From Anaerolineae bacterium (lineage in GTDB: Bacteria > Chloroflexota > Anaerolineae > 4572-78 > J111), in the NCBI GenBank assembly GCA_023151115.1, contig JAKLJP010000006.1:200275-264274 (forward strand): DNA of 64,000 nucleotides, given 5' to 3'. Position numbers and translations under genes: made by a program. The notes beneath the pieces were generated by a model. The model had not been told where the DNA came from. It did no database searches and was given only the letters and a program-made list of their open reading frames with translations. Shown here in pieces: positions 35,572 through 44,119 of the stretch (its first letter is position 1; each line of letters opens with the position of its first letter).

Positions 35572-35592
35572 CCCTTCGGGTGCGCCGAAGGG
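35572..35592. repeat. CCCTTCGG hairpin
   Basis: CCCTTCGG / CCGAAGGG with a 5-nt loop lies in the divergent gap 35497-35695. A short palindromic repeat of uncertain role. Confidence 0.5.
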
Positions 35593-35641
35593 CGTGCGAC
35601 TTTGCGACCTGCTCTGGCAAACGCCTTCGATTATACCACGA

Positions 35642-35671
35642 TTGCCCAATTTGAAGAATTTCAGTTATATT
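35642..35671 (+). promoter_or_regulatory. Predicted promoter of the two-component system
   Basis: TTGCCC (35642-35647), an 18-bp spacer and TATATT (35666-35671), 25 bp before ATG 35696. AAGGTGAAGC then serves as ribosome site. Confidence 0.55.
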
Positions 35672-35695
35672 ATTGTTGCAAGGTGAAGCAGTATC

Positions 35696-37834
35696 ATGCT
35701 AAAACGGTTGAGTTTGGCCCTAAACAGCCTGCGGCTACAGTTGCTGCTGAGTTTTATTCTCCTGGTTTTGCTTTCGGCGGCGGCGATTGGGCTGCCGGCC
35801 ATTTGGCTGTTGCGCGACCAACTGGAACGCCAGGCCTGGGACCAGGTAGATCAGGGCAGCCGGGCAGCGCAGGCCCTTTACGCCGCCCGGCAAAACGAGA
35901 TCAGAGGGCTGGCTGTGCTAACGGCGCAGCGCCCCAGTCTACGCGAGTTGGTGTGGCAAGGCAACCAAGCTGAGTTGCTGCCGTATTTGAGAACCTTGCA
36001 AAGCGGGGCCAACCTCGATCTCATCCTGGTTTGCAGCCCTGCCGGACAAATGGTGGCTCAAGTAGGCCAGGAATTTCCGGCGAATATCTGCGGCGTCAGT
36101 GACCCCGATGGCTTTTATGTGGTTCCGCGCCAACCTTTGCCCCGCGTCTGGCTGGTGACGGCTCAGCCAATCACTGACGACCAAACTGAGTTGGGCCGGG
36201 TTATTGTAGGTGTTACGCTGGGTAAAGAATTTGCCGAAGAAATTTATACCCAGACCGGGCTGGAGCATACCCTGCTGGCGGCCGGACGTCCAGTTGCCAC
36301 CAGTTTTTCTGGGGAAGCCCGTTTGGAGGGCGGCGTGCTTCCACTCCCCGACCGGAATGAAAGCACAAACCGCACGACCTTTCTGGTCGAGGGCCAACCC
36401 TATTATGCCACCCGTCTGGTTGTGGGTGATTTGTTACCGCTGCGCGGGCCGCTGACACTGGGCGAGCCGGGGCTTGTGGCCGAGGTGGCGCTGCCGGTTG
36501 CCGATATTGTGGCTATTCAGGAACGTTTGGTAGGGACATTCCTGGCCGGGATAGGCGCAGTCGCCTTGATTGGCTCACTCCTGGGCGCATTTCTGGCCCG
36601 GCGCATCAGCCAACCTCTGGCCCGGTTAACCAAAGCCGCTACCCGTTTGAGCCAGGGCGATTTGACCTGCCCTGTACCTATTGATCCCCGTGTGCAAGAA
36701 GTCGCCCTGGTGGCCTGGGCCTTAGAGGCAGCCCGGCTCGATTTACAACTGACCTTGAACGACCTGCGCCGGGAAAAAGCCTGGAGCAGCAACTTACTGG
36801 AGTCAATCGTCGAGGGAATTGTTACGCTGGATGCCCACGGGCGAATTACCTTTTTCAGCCATGGCGCCGAACAAATGACCGGCTGGTCCCGTGATGAGGT
36901 GATGGGGCGAAGCTGCGACGAGGTGTTACAGCCGGCCAATACCGGCGAACGGTTCAGCCAGCTTTTACCCCCTCGTGGCGGCAAAACAAAAGTTAGCCTG
37001 CTTCTGGCTGATGGCCGTCAGGCAACTCTGGCTATTACCGGGGCCAAGCTGGCCCCCGAAGGGTCGCCAACACAGGTGGCCCTGGTTTTCCGCGATGTCA
37101 GCGAAGAGGAGTTAATGCACCGGCTGGTGGGCCACTTTTTGGCGAACATTGCCCATGAGTTTCGGACCCCGCTCTCGGCCCTGGCGGCTTCGGTGGAATT
37201 GCTGCTGGATCAGGCCCCTGATCTCAGCCCGGCAGAGCTGCAAGAACTCTTGTCATCGCTGCACTTGGGGGTGTTGGGTCTACAAACGGCGGTGGATAAC
37301 CTGTTGGAAAGCGCCAGCATCGAGGCCGGACGCTTTCGGGTCTCACCTCGGCCCACCAGCCTGCTCGACATCATTACTGAGGTAACGCGAACCTTGCAGC
37401 CGCTACTGGTTCGGCGCAGCCAATATTTAACCCTGGTCCTGCCGGATTCGCTGCCACAGGTTCAGGCCGACCCGCGCCGGACCGGCCAGGTTTTGCTGAA
37501 CCTGTTGTTTAACGCCAGCAAATACAGCCCCGATGCCACCGAGATTACCCTGGCCGCAGCGGTGACTGGCAGTTTGGTCCGGGTGACGGTGGCCGACTGC
37601 GGGCCGGGTATTCCGGCTGAATTTCGAACCGACCTGTTTCGCCGTTTTATGTACGACCGAGCCGCTCACAACCAGAGCCAGGCCCAGGCAGGCACGGGGC
37701 TGGGCCTGTCGGTGGTCAAAGCCATTGTGGAGGCTCAGGGGGGGCAAGTGGGGGCGGATGACCGGCCTGGCGGTGGTACTATTTTTTGGTTTACTCTACC
37801 GGCGGTGAAGAAACATGAAAGTATTGGTGGTTGA
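35696..37834 (+). CDS. Membrane sensor histidine kinase (PhoR-like)
   Basis: A 712-residue kinase. A first membrane helix (about 13-35) is followed by an extracytoplasmic sensor domain (about 40-270, CACHE-like in length), a second helix (about 280-300) and a HAMP segment ending in the [22 protein letters not shown] region. A PAS domain (about 368-475), a HisKA helix with HEFRTPLS (phospho-His near 487) and a HATPase with N-box [17 protein letters not shown] and GTGLGLS follow. It overlaps the response regulator by 20 bp. The domain order equals that of PhoR/ResE-type kinases; the stimulus is unknown. Confidence 0.92.
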   Translation: MLKRLSLALNSLRLQLLLSFILLVLLSAAAIGLPAIWLLRDQLERQAWDQVDQGSRAAQALYAARQNEIRGLAVLTAQRPSLRELVWQGNQAELLPYLRTLQSGANLDLILVCSPAGQMVAQVGQEFPANICGVSDPDGFYVVPRQPLPRVWLVTAQPITDDQTELGRVIVGVTLGKEFAEEIYTQTGLEHTLLAAGRPVATSFSGEARLEGGVLPLPDRNESTNRTTFLVEGQPYYATRLVVGDLLPLRGPLTLGEPGLVAEVALPVADIVAIQERLVGTFLAGIGAVALIGSLLGAFLARRISQPLARLTKAATRLSQGDLTCPVPIDPRVQEVALVAWALEAARLDLQLTLNDLRREKAWSSNLLESIVEGIVTLDAHGRITFFSHGAEQMTGWSRDEVMGRSCDEVLQPANTGERFSQLLPPRGGKTKVSLLLADGRQATLAITGAKLAPEGSPTQVALVFRDVSEEELMHRLVGHFLANIAHEFRTPLSALAASVELLLDQAPDLSPAELQELLSSLHLGVLGLQTAVDNLLESASIEAGRFRVSPRPTSLLDIITEVTRTLQPLLVRRSQYLTLVLPDSLPQVQADPRRTGQVLLNLLFNASKYSPDATEITLAAAVTGSLVRVTVADCGPGIPAEFRTDLFRRFMYDRAAHNQSQAQAGTGLGLSVVKAIVEAQGGQVGADDRPGGGTIFWFTLPAVKKHESIGG

Positions 37835-38519
37835 TGATGATCGCGTCCTGGCCGATTTGGTCGCCTTTTCACTGCGACGGGAGGGCTTTGAGGTCATTCT
37901 GGCCCACGAGGGCGAGATGGCGCTACGGCGGTGGGCCGAGGATCAGCCTGATTTGATTATCCTGGATTTGAATATGCCCAAACTCGATGGTTTTGCTGTT
38001 TGCCGGCGCATTCGAGAAGAGTCCGACATCCCGATTATCTTGTTGACGGTGCGCGGGGAAGAAGATGATATTGTGCGCGGCCTGGGCACGGGTGCGGACG
38101 ATTATATTGTCAAGCCCTTCAGCCCGCGTCAATTGGTGGCCCGCGCCCAGGCGGTGCTGCGCCGAGCGGGTAAAACCCCAGCGCCGGCTATTCGTCAGGT
38201 GGGTGATTTGACGCTTGACCCCAGCCGGCGGGAAGTGCGTTTGGGCCAGGGCGAGGTTATCAGCCTGACCCCGCTAGAAAGCCGGCTACTGGATTATTTG
38301 ATGCTCAACGCCGGGCAGGTCTTGACCATTGAAACCCTGATTAACCATGTTTGGGGCGCGGAAGGCGGCGACCGGGATATGCTGCGCCAGTTGGTGCGCC
38401 GCCTGCGCAGCAAAATCGAGCCGGACCCAACCCGGCCTGTTTACATCGAAACCGTTAGCGGTTTGGGCTATGGCTTCATCTCTCCGGCTGAATTTAGCCG
38501 GGACAACTCCCCTGTTTGA
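37815..38519 (+). CDS. OmpR/PhoB-family response regulator
   Basis: A 234-residue regulator. The receiver domain (1-115) has acidic DDD at 7-9, phospho-acceptor D51 in ILDLNMP, T/V switch and K100 in YIVKPF. The C-terminal winged helix (about 128-230) has [13 protein letters not shown] and the recognition helix region [15 protein letters not shown], ending [10 protein letters not shown]. Overlap with the kinase gene implies a cognate pair. The Pho-box-like array directly downstream (38588-38628) is a plausible target. Confidence 0.93.
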   Translation: MKVLVVDDDRVLADLVAFSLRREGFEVILAHEGEMALRRWAEDQPDLIILDLNMPKLDGFAVCRRIREESDIPIILLTVRGEEDDIVRGLGTGADDYIVKPFSPRQLVARAQAVLRRAGKTPAPAIRQVGDLTLDPSRREVRLGQGEVISLTPLESRLLDYLMLNAGQVLTIETLINHVWGAEGGDRDMLRQLVRRLRSKIEPDPTRPVYIETVSGLGYGFISPAEFSRDNSPV

Positions 38520-38555
38520 TCCCGGCTTTTTTCTAATTCAGGCAAAGCTGGCCGG

Positions 38556-38589
38556 CCTCCGAGGTTAGATAACCCCGGAGGTCTTTTTT
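38556..38589 (+). terminator. Rho-independent terminator after the response regulator
   Basis: CCTCCGAGGTT and AACCCCGGAGG form an 11-bp stem (one mismatch) with a 4-nt loop, followed by GTCTTTTTT. It ends the two-component transcript 70 bp after the regulator stop. Confidence 0.8.
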
Positions 38590-38628
38590 GTCACAGTTTT
38601 ATCACAACTTTATCACAAACTCTGTCAT
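38588..38628 (+). promoter_or_regulatory. Pho-box-like direct-repeat array
   Basis: TTGTCAC (38588), TTATCAC (38599) and TTATCAC (38610) start exactly 11 bp apart, and CTGTCAT follows at 38622. The spacing and the TGTCA(C/T) core match the direct-repeat boxes bound by PhoB-type regulators. A TATAAG -10 candidate lies at 38650-38655, and the downstream ABC gene starts at 38680. The array could therefore replace the -35 element as an activator site. Confidence 0.7.
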
Positions 38629-38679
38629 GCGGCTGGGTTATGCTTTGATTATAAGATTGCGCGGGTGTGAAAGGTAATT

Positions 38680-40551
38680 ATGTCTATCATCCTTGAACAG
38701 TTGACCAAACGCTACGACGGCCACCCTGTTGTTTATAATGTTTCCCTGGAAATTGCCGACGGCGAGTTTTTTGTCCTGCTGGGTTCCAGCGGCAGCGGCA
38801 AAAGTACAATCTTGAACATGATCGCCGGCCTGGCTGAGGTGGACCAGGGTCGCATTCTCCTGCACGGGCGCGATGTGACCTACCTGTCACCTCAGGAGCG
38901 GCGGGTTGGCTTTGTTTTCCAAAACTACGCTCTCTTTCAACATATGTCGGTGGCTGACAATATTGAGTTTGGCATGCGCATCCGCAAAACCCCCGCTGCT
39001 GAGCGGCGGCGGCGGCGGGATGAGCTGCTGGAGTTGGTTGGTTTGGCCGGGCTGGGCAGCCGCATGCCGCACCAGATTTCCGGCGGCCAGCAGCAGCGAG
39101 TGGCCCTGGCTCGCGCATTGGCTCACCAGCCGGAAGTGCTGCTGCTCGATGAACCGCTCGGCGCGCTTGACGCCAAAATTCGGTCCGAACTGCGCCGCAA
39201 CCTCCGCCTGATCCAAAAAGAGTTAGGCATCACCACCATCCTGGTCACGCACGATCAGGAAGAAGCCTTTGAATTGGCCGACCGGCTGGGGGTGATGAGT
39301 TTTGGCCGGCTGCTGGAAGTGGGCCAACCGGAAGAGCTTTACCAGCATCCCCAAACCGAATTTGTGGCCGCCTTTTTGGGTACAGCTAACCTGTTGGTCG
39401 GTCAAGGCAGCGCTGATGGAGTCAAGGTGGGGCCGGTTTATTTCCCGCTGCATCAGGAGGTCAAGCCGGTGGGTGACGCCCATGCTCAGCGAGTCCAGGT
39501 GTTGTTCCGCCCCGAAGATGTGGCCCTAGCCTCCTCGCCTGAAGCCTTAGAATGTCCCCAGCTTGGCCGGGGTGAGGTGGAAGAAAGCACCTTTGCCGGC
39601 TCGTTTGAACGGCTGCGGCTGCGCTTGCCCCCGATTCCAGGAGTGCGCCCCATCTCGCCGCCGGTTTCTTATGGCAGCGGCTCGGTGCTGGTTGAGGCCA
39701 GCCGGTCTCAAGATCAAGTGAGCCGCCTGCCTTTGCGCCCCGGCGACAGTGTGTGGGTGGGAGTCCGGCGGATTCACGCTTTGGCCCACCCTGGCCTCAG
39801 CTTTCTGATTGTCACCGATGGCTCGCCGCTTTCAAATGGCGCTTTAACGCTGGGCGGGCAGATTGCTCGCCTGGCCCACGCCCGCATTACCCTTTTGGGC
39901 TACGGCCAAAAGCCAGAAACTATGGAGCGTCATCTGCGCGAAGCCAGAGAACAGCTTGGCAGCGGCCTGGCCGCCCTGGAAACACGCGCCACCCCCGATT
40001 TACTGGCCGAGGCGGTCGCTAAGGAAGTGGAACGCCGGCCCTATGATCTGGTGGTGTTGGGTTTTCAACGCCAGGAAAGTGTGGAACTGGCCGAGCAAAT
40101 ACTGCAATCGGGCGAGCATCACCTGCTGCTGGTCTCGCAGCCCCAGCCAACGCCCACCCGCGCCTTAATTTGCGTGACCAGCGGTGAGCCGGGCAAAGAC
40201 GATGTCCTGTTTGCCGGGCGGCTGGTGCGTCATGTGGGGGCGGAAGCAACCCTCCTGTCGGTGCTGCCGCAGGAGGAAGGCAGCCAACCCCTGGCCCGCA
40301 GTCGAGCCGAGCGCTTTTTGGCCGGTGGGGTGCGGACCCTGGAATTGTTGGGTGTTCCGGCCCGCACGAGCATTCGCACCGGCCCGGTGCGTGATGAAAT
40401 TACCCGCGAAGTTACCACCGGTGGCTATGATTTGCTGGTCATGGGCGCTCCTTTGCCCCAACGGGATGGTCGAGTTCCCCTCAACGGTATCGTCGGCCAA
40501 ATTCTTAATGTGATCAATCGTCCGGTTTTGATTGTCAGATCGGGTGTGTAG
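38680..40551 (+). CDS. ABC importer ATPase (CysA/PotA type) fused to two universal-stress-type domains
   Basis: A 623-residue fusion. Residues 1 to about 240 are a full ATPase: Walker [11 protein letters not shown]-loop [10 protein letters not shown], signature ISGGQQQRV, Walker [14 protein letters not shown], switch [15 protein letters not shown]-type region runs to about 365. Residues about 370-500 and 500-623 are two UspA-like Rossmann domains, seen from [51 protein letters not shown] and [11 protein letters not shown]...[16 protein letters not shown]. Ordinary CysA proteins end near residue 350. It is the first gene of the sulfate-type importer and follows the Pho-box-like array. ATP-binding or adenylate sensing by the added domains is an inference. 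Confidence 0.88.
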   Translation: MSIILEQLTKRYDGHPVVYNVSLEIADGEFFVLLGSSGSGKSTILNMIAGLAEVDQGRILLHGRDVTYLSPQERRVGFVFQNYALFQHMSVADNIEFGMRIRKTPAAERRRRRDELLELVGLAGLGSRMPHQISGGQQQRVALARALAHQPEVLLLDEPLGALDAKIRSELRRNLRLIQKELGITTILVTHDQEEAFELADRLGVMSFGRLLEVGQPEELYQHPQTEFVAAFLGTANLLVGQGSADGVKVGPVYFPLHQEVKPVGDAHAQRVQVLFRPEDVALASSPEALECPQLGRGEVEESTFAGSFERLRLRLPPIPGVRPISPPVSYGSGSVLVEASRSQDQVSRLPLRPGDSVWVGVRRIHALAHPGLSFLIVTDGSPLSNGALTLGGQIARLAHARITLLGYGQKPETMERHLREAREQLGSGLAALETRATPDLLAEAVAKEVERRPYDLVVLGFQRQESVELAEQILQSGEHHLLLVSQPQPTPTRALICVTSGEPGKDDVLFAGRLVRHVGAEATLLSVLPQEEGSQPLARSRAERFLAGGVRTLELLGVPARTSIRTGPVRDEITREVTTGGYDLLVMGAPLPQRDGRVPLNGIVGQILNVINRPVLIVRSGV

Positions 40552-40599
40552 GAAGTGTTCACGAAATTGAACACATCATCCACAATAAAAATCAAACAG

Positions 40600-40645
40600 G
40601 AGATTGGAGATTAGAGATTAAATTCAATCTCCAATCTCAATTTTT
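40600..40645 (+). terminator. Terminator-like hairpin before the sulfate-binding gene
   Basis: GAGATTGGAGATT (40600-40612) and AATCTCCAATCTC (40626-40638) form a perfect 13-bp stem followed by AATTTTT. It lies in the 211-bp gap between the ATPase-USP gene and the binding-protein gene. It would at least attenuate readthrough. Confidence 0.7.
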
Positions 40646-40762
40646 CAAGAGTCGTCACGAGCCTAGCGGCATACCACCAAGAATGAAAATGGAGGGCAAG
40701 GCTTGCCTTGCGACATAGCCAAGCAAACTTTGCACTCCAGCAGTCTATTTTCGAAGGAGACT

Positions 40763-41851
40763 ATGATGCTTAAAAAGTTTACAGCAATTTTTACCTTGTT
40801 CATACTTGCCGGAGTTTTGGCTGCTTGTACGGGAGCAGCCAACAGTGCGACGACCCAGGCCGAAAATCAACCCGCCGGCAGTGCTGCGGCCAGCAGTAAG
40901 CCGGTTAACCTGATTTTGGGCGCGTACACGACTCCCCGTGAAGCCTATGGTGAAATCATTCCGCTGTTCAAAGCGCAGTGGCAGGAAAAAACCGGCCAGG
41001 AAGTAACTTTTGAAGAGTCTTATCAGGGGTCGGGGGCGCAATCGCGGGCTATTGTCGAAGGATTTGAGGCAGATGTGGCGGCCCTATCGCTGGAAGCGGA
41101 TATTACGCGTCTGGAAAAGGCCAAGCTTATCACCCACGATTGGCGCAGTGTGGGAGCTAAAGGTATGGTCAGCACCTCTATCGTCGTTTTTGGGGTGCGC
41201 AAAGGTAATCCGCTGGGCATCAAAGATTGGGCCGACCTGGCCAAGCCTGATATTGAAGTGCTGACGCCCAACCCCAAGACCAGCGGCGGCGCGATGTGGA
41301 ATATTCTGGCCCTTTATGGCGCGGCCAAACGCGGCTTTGTCGAAGGCGTGCCCAAGGATGACGAGGCCGCCGCGCAAGCCTTTCTGCTGGCCGTGCTGAA
41401 AAATGTTAAAGTGATGGACAAGGGCGCCCGTGAAAGCATCACCAACTACGAGCAAGGAGTCGGCCAGGTGATTATCACCTATGAAAACGAAATTCTGGTC
41501 GGCCAGCAAGGCGGTCAGGATTATGAAATGGTTATCCCGCGCTCGACCATTTTAATTGAGAATCCGGTAGCACTCGTGGACACATATGTTGACAAACACG
41601 GATCTCGCGCAGCCGCCGAAGCCTTTGTCGAATTTCTCTTCAGCCGCGAGGCTCAGGAAATTTTTGCCAGGCACGGGCTGCGCTCGGTTGACCCTGAAGT
41701 AGCCAAAGCTACGGCTGCCCAGTACCCCCCGGTGGAAGATCTGTTCACCATCGAGTATTTTGGCGGCTGGGGCAAAGCAACGCCCGAATTCTTTGGTGAT
41801 ACCGGCGTTTACAATCGAGTCATTTCCGGCGTGCAAGATTTACCGCAATGA
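40763..41851 (+). CDS. Sulfate-type ABC importer binding lipoprotein
   Basis: A 362-residue protein. ATG 40763 (or 40766) follows GAAGGAG. The signal peptide ends in a lipobox, LAGVLAAC, so it should be lipid-anchored. The fold is that of sulfate-binding proteins: NLILGAYTTPREAYGEIIPLF, ESYQGSGAQSRAI, GFEADVAALSLEADI, VRKGNPLGIKDWADL and the hallmark PNPKTSGGAMWN. It overlaps the CysT-type permease by 4 bp (ATGA). Sulfate or thiosulfate is the expected ligand. Confidence 0.9.
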   Translation: MMLKKFTAIFTLFILAGVLAACTGAANSATTQAENQPAGSAAASSKPVNLILGAYTTPREAYGEIIPLFKAQWQEKTGQEVTFEESYQGSGAQSRAIVEGFEADVAALSLEADITRLEKAKLITHDWRSVGAKGMVSTSIVVFGVRKGNPLGIKDWADLAKPDIEVLTPNPKTSGGAMWNILALYGAAKRGFVEGVPKDDEAAAQAFLLAVLKNVKVMDKGARESITNYEQGVGQVIITYENEILVGQQGGQDYEMVIPRSTILIENPVALVDTYVDKHGSRAAAEAFVEFLFSREAQEIFARHGLRSVDPEVAKATAAQYPPVEDLFTIEYFGGWGKATPEFFGDTGVYNRVISGVQDLPQ

Positions 41852-42711
41852 CCACATTCCAAAGGATGAAGGATGAAGGCGGAAGGCGGAAAGACATGCC
41901 TTTTTCATCCTTCAACTGGGGCCGCTGGAGCGTGCGCGGCGTCGCTCTAACCTACCTGACGGTCATGCTGATCATCCCCCTGCTGGTGATTGTGCAGGAT
42001 GGTTTTCAGAAGGGGGTGTTGGGCTTCTGGCAGGCAATTTCATCGCCGGTGGCCTGGCACGCCCTCCAATTGACCCTCTGGACGGCGGCAGTGATGGTCA
42101 TCATCAACACCATTATGGGTACGCTAACTGCCTACGTGTTGGTGCGCTATGAATTTCCGGGTAAAAAATTGTTCAACGCCCTCATTGACCTGCCGCTGGC
42201 TATTCCCACCCTGGTAACAGGCGTCATGCTGGTGGTGCTCTACGGCCCGCAGCAAGTGGTGGGGGCCTGGCTTAAAGATACCTGGGGAATAGACATCATC
42301 TTTGCTCCGCCCGGTATCATTCTGGCGCTGCTTTTCATCACCTATCCTTTTGTGGTCCGAGCGGTGCAGCCAGTGCTGTTGGGGCTGGATAAGCAGCAGG
42401 AGTATGCAGCGGCAACCCTGGGCGCGGGCCCGTGGACTATCTTTCGCCGGGTCACATTACCACCCTTGATATTACCCCTCACCAGCGGCGCGCTCTTGAG
42501 CTTTGCCCGCGCCATCGGCGAATTTGGCTCGATTGTGATTGTGGCCGGGAATATTCCATTTTACTCTCAAACTGCGGCGGTCTATGTTTTTGGCGAGGTC
42601 GAGTCGGAAAATCGGATGGGGGCCAGTGCGGTGTCCATTGTGATGTTGGCCATTGCTTTCAGTTTGATTTTATTGGTTAGCCATTTGCAGCAGCGCGGAC
42701 GGAAAAAGTAA
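41848..42711 (+). CDS. Sulfate ABC importer permease, CysT type
   Basis: A 287-residue permease with about six helices (YLTVMLIIPLLVIVQDGF near 33-50; EAA-type loop EYAAATLGAGPWTIFRRVTLP-like near 187). Its first 16 residues (MTTFQRMKDEGGRRKD) are translated GGATGAAGG/CGGAAGG repeat DNA; ATG 41896 is an alternative start giving 271 residues. The ATGA overlap with the binding-protein gene favours 41848. Partner permease CysW lies 329 bp downstream beyond a repeat block. Confidence 0.88.
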   Translation: MTTFQRMKDEGGRRKDMPFSSFNWGRWSVRGVALTYLTVMLIIPLLVIVQDGFQKGVLGFWQAISSPVAWHALQLTLWTAAVMVIINTIMGTLTAYVLVRYEFPGKKLFNALIDLPLAIPTLVTGVMLVVLYGPQQVVGAWLKDTWGIDIIFAPPGIILALLFITYPFVVRAVQPVLLGLDKQQEYAAATLGAGPWTIFRRVTLPPLILPLTSGALLSFARAIGEFGSIVIVAGNIPFYSQTAAVYVFGEVESENRMGASAVSIVMLAIAFSLILLVSHLQQRGRKK

Positions 42712-42781
42712 AACCTTCAGACCTAACAGGTCTTAAAGACCTTATAGACAAAGCAGATAAACATCGTACAATCTTTTAGCA

Positions 42782-42828
42782 GGCCGGGCGTAGGAGCCCG
42801 GCCAAGCGACGGCGTGGGAGCCGTCGCT
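42782..42828. repeat. Twin hairpins in the cysT-cysW gap
   Basis: GGCCGGGC-GTAGGA-GCCCGGCC (42782-42803) and AGCGACGGC-GTGGGA-GCCGTCGCT (42805-42828) are two perfect stems with similar GTRGGA loops, one base apart. They are like a REP-type pair. Confidence 0.75.
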
Positions 42829-42889
42829 GCTACAATGATAGTATGACTTTTAAGTGATTTGTCTATTAGTTCAGAATTGGCTCGAAAAT

Positions 42890-42994
42890 CACCCTTCGAT
42901 ACGGGTTAACGCCCCGCTGCGCGTCAGAATGATTTTCGGCACTTTATCGCATCCTGAGTAGCCTTGAACGGAGTGAAAGGCGTATCGAAGGGTG
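42890..42994. mobile_element. 105-bp element with perfect 14-bp inverted ends
   Basis: CACCCTTCGATACG (42890-42903) and CGTATCGAAGGGTG (42981-42994) are exact complements. The inside carries no gene. It ends 46 bp before the CysW-type ATG. With the twin hairpins it fills the 329-bp gap 42712-43040. Confidence 0.75.
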
Positions 42995-43040
42995 CGATTT
43001 ACAGACCTCCGAACTCAGGTAAACAGCAAAAGGAACTTGT

Positions 43041-43898
43041 ATGAACAGTCTGACAACGAAAGCTATACCGGCTCCGCTGGTAGCGACACGGCCCGCCCTT
43101 CAACATGGCCTCTGGCGGCGCCGGCTGTTAATTGGAATTGTGATGGCCTATGCCGGCCTGTTGATCATCGCTCCGTTGGTCAGCTTGACCACCGGCGCTT
43201 TCAGAGAAGGTGTAGGCGCAGTCATCACCGCCCTCAGCCAGCCGGACGTGCTGGCCAGCTTCTGGCGGACGCTGCTGGTCAGCCTGATTGTGGTCACGGT
43301 TCACGCCATTTTTGGCACGATGGTGGCCTGGGTGATGGTGCGGCATGATTTTCGGGGGCGCAACCTGCTCAACGGGTTGATTGACATGCCTTTTGCCGTT
43401 TCGCCGGTGGTGGCCGGTTATATGCTGCTTTTGCTCTTTGGCCGGAACGGCTTTCTGGCCCCGCTGCTGACAACCCTGGACATCAGAATTGCCTTTGCCC
43501 TGCCGGGCATCATCCTGGCGACCTTATTTGTCAGCTTACCTTTCATGATCCGCGAACTCATCCCGGTGCTGGAAGCTTTTGGCGTCAAACAGGAACAGGC
43601 TGCGGCCACCCTGGGGGCCAACGGTTGGCAGACCTTCTGGTATATAACCCTGCCGGCCCTGCGCTGGGGTTTTATTTATGGCGTCACCCTCACCTTTGCC
43701 CGCGCTCTGGGCGAGTTCGGCGCGGTACTGGTGATTGGCGGCGGACTGCAAGGCAGCACCGAAACCTCCACCCTTTACATCTTCCGCGCCCTCGACGAGC
43801 GGCAGTATGTGGGCGCGTACAGCGCGGCTATTGTCTTGGGCCTCTTCTCTTTATTGCTCATTATGGGCACGGATTTGCTCCGTAAAAAAGAGCATTAA
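43041..43898 (+). CDS. Sulfate ABC importer permease, CysW type
   Basis: A 285-residue permease. Helices start at LLIGIVMAYAGLLIIAPLV (about 30-48); GTMVAWVMVRHDFRGRNLLNGLIDMPFAVSPVVAGYM-type sequence near 93-129 and the EAA loop EQAAATLGANGWQTFWYITLP-like near 178 are CysW hallmarks (quoted to mark positions only). The C-terminal FARALGEFGAVLVIGG is conserved. It completes the importer with CysT, the binding lipoprotein and the ATPase-USP fusion. Confidence 0.9.
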   Translation: MNSLTTKAIPAPLVATRPALQHGLWRRRLLIGIVMAYAGLLIIAPLVSLTTGAFREGVGAVITALSQPDVLASFWRTLLVSLIVVTVHAIFGTMVAWVMVRHDFRGRNLLNGLIDMPFAVSPVVAGYMLLLLFGRNGFLAPLLTTLDIRIAFALPGIILATLFVSLPFMIRELIPVLEAFGVKQEQAAATLGANGWQTFWYITLPALRWGFIYGVTLTFARALGEFGAVLVIGGGLQGSTETSTLYIFRALDERQYVGAYSAAIVLGLFSLLLIMGTDLLRKKEH

Positions 43899-43942
43899 GT
43901 TGGCATCCCTATGCCAACCGATGACGCATAGGATGCGTCATC
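43899..43942. repeat. Two hairpins immediately after the CysW stop
   Basis: GTTGGCATCCCTATGCCAAC (43899-43918) and GATGACGCAT-AGG-ATGCGTCATC (43920-43942). A related GCTGGCGCAT/ATGCGTCAGC hairpin sits at 52187-52210. The pair could act as an mRNA 3' end. Confidence 0.7.
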
Positions 43943-43971
43943 TACAGAGGTTTCCGGATAGGCTCTAAGTG

Positions 43972-44052
43972 CAATATATTTCAAATAAGGCCGTAGCATA
44001 GGGCCTTGTACCCGCCCACAAGGGGCTAAACTAAGTTATTTGAAATGTATTG
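43972..44052. mobile_element. Palindromic element copy C (81 bp)
   Basis: Ends CAATATATTTCAAATAA and TTATTTGAAATGTATTG pair at 16 of 17 positions. The inside differs from copy B (28847-28927) by only a few bases. It lies between the sulfate operon and the next promoter. Confidence 0.85.
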
Positions 44053-44082
44053 AGCCTAAGTGATATGTGAAAATAGGGTCTA

Positions 44083-44112
44083 TTGGCGGGTGGTCTAACT
44101 TCTCAGTATAAT
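44083..44112 (+). promoter_or_regulatory. Predicted promoter giving a leaderless transcript
   Basis: TTGGCG (44083-44088), an 18-bp spacer and a perfect TATAAT (44107-44112), only 7 bp before ATG 44120. Transcription would start at or next to the initiator ATG. Confidence 0.6.
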
Positions 44113-44119
44113 AGGGATT

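Noticed and set aside
35572..35592. Hairpin as terminator for the epimerase gene.
   Set aside because: It lies upstream of that gene's start, and no T-run follows in either direction.
42992..43348. A 118-codon plus-strand frame running into the CysW-type gene.
   Set aside because: It starts at the tip of a repeat element and overlaps the real permease in another frame; the product is Arg/Pro-rich nonsense.
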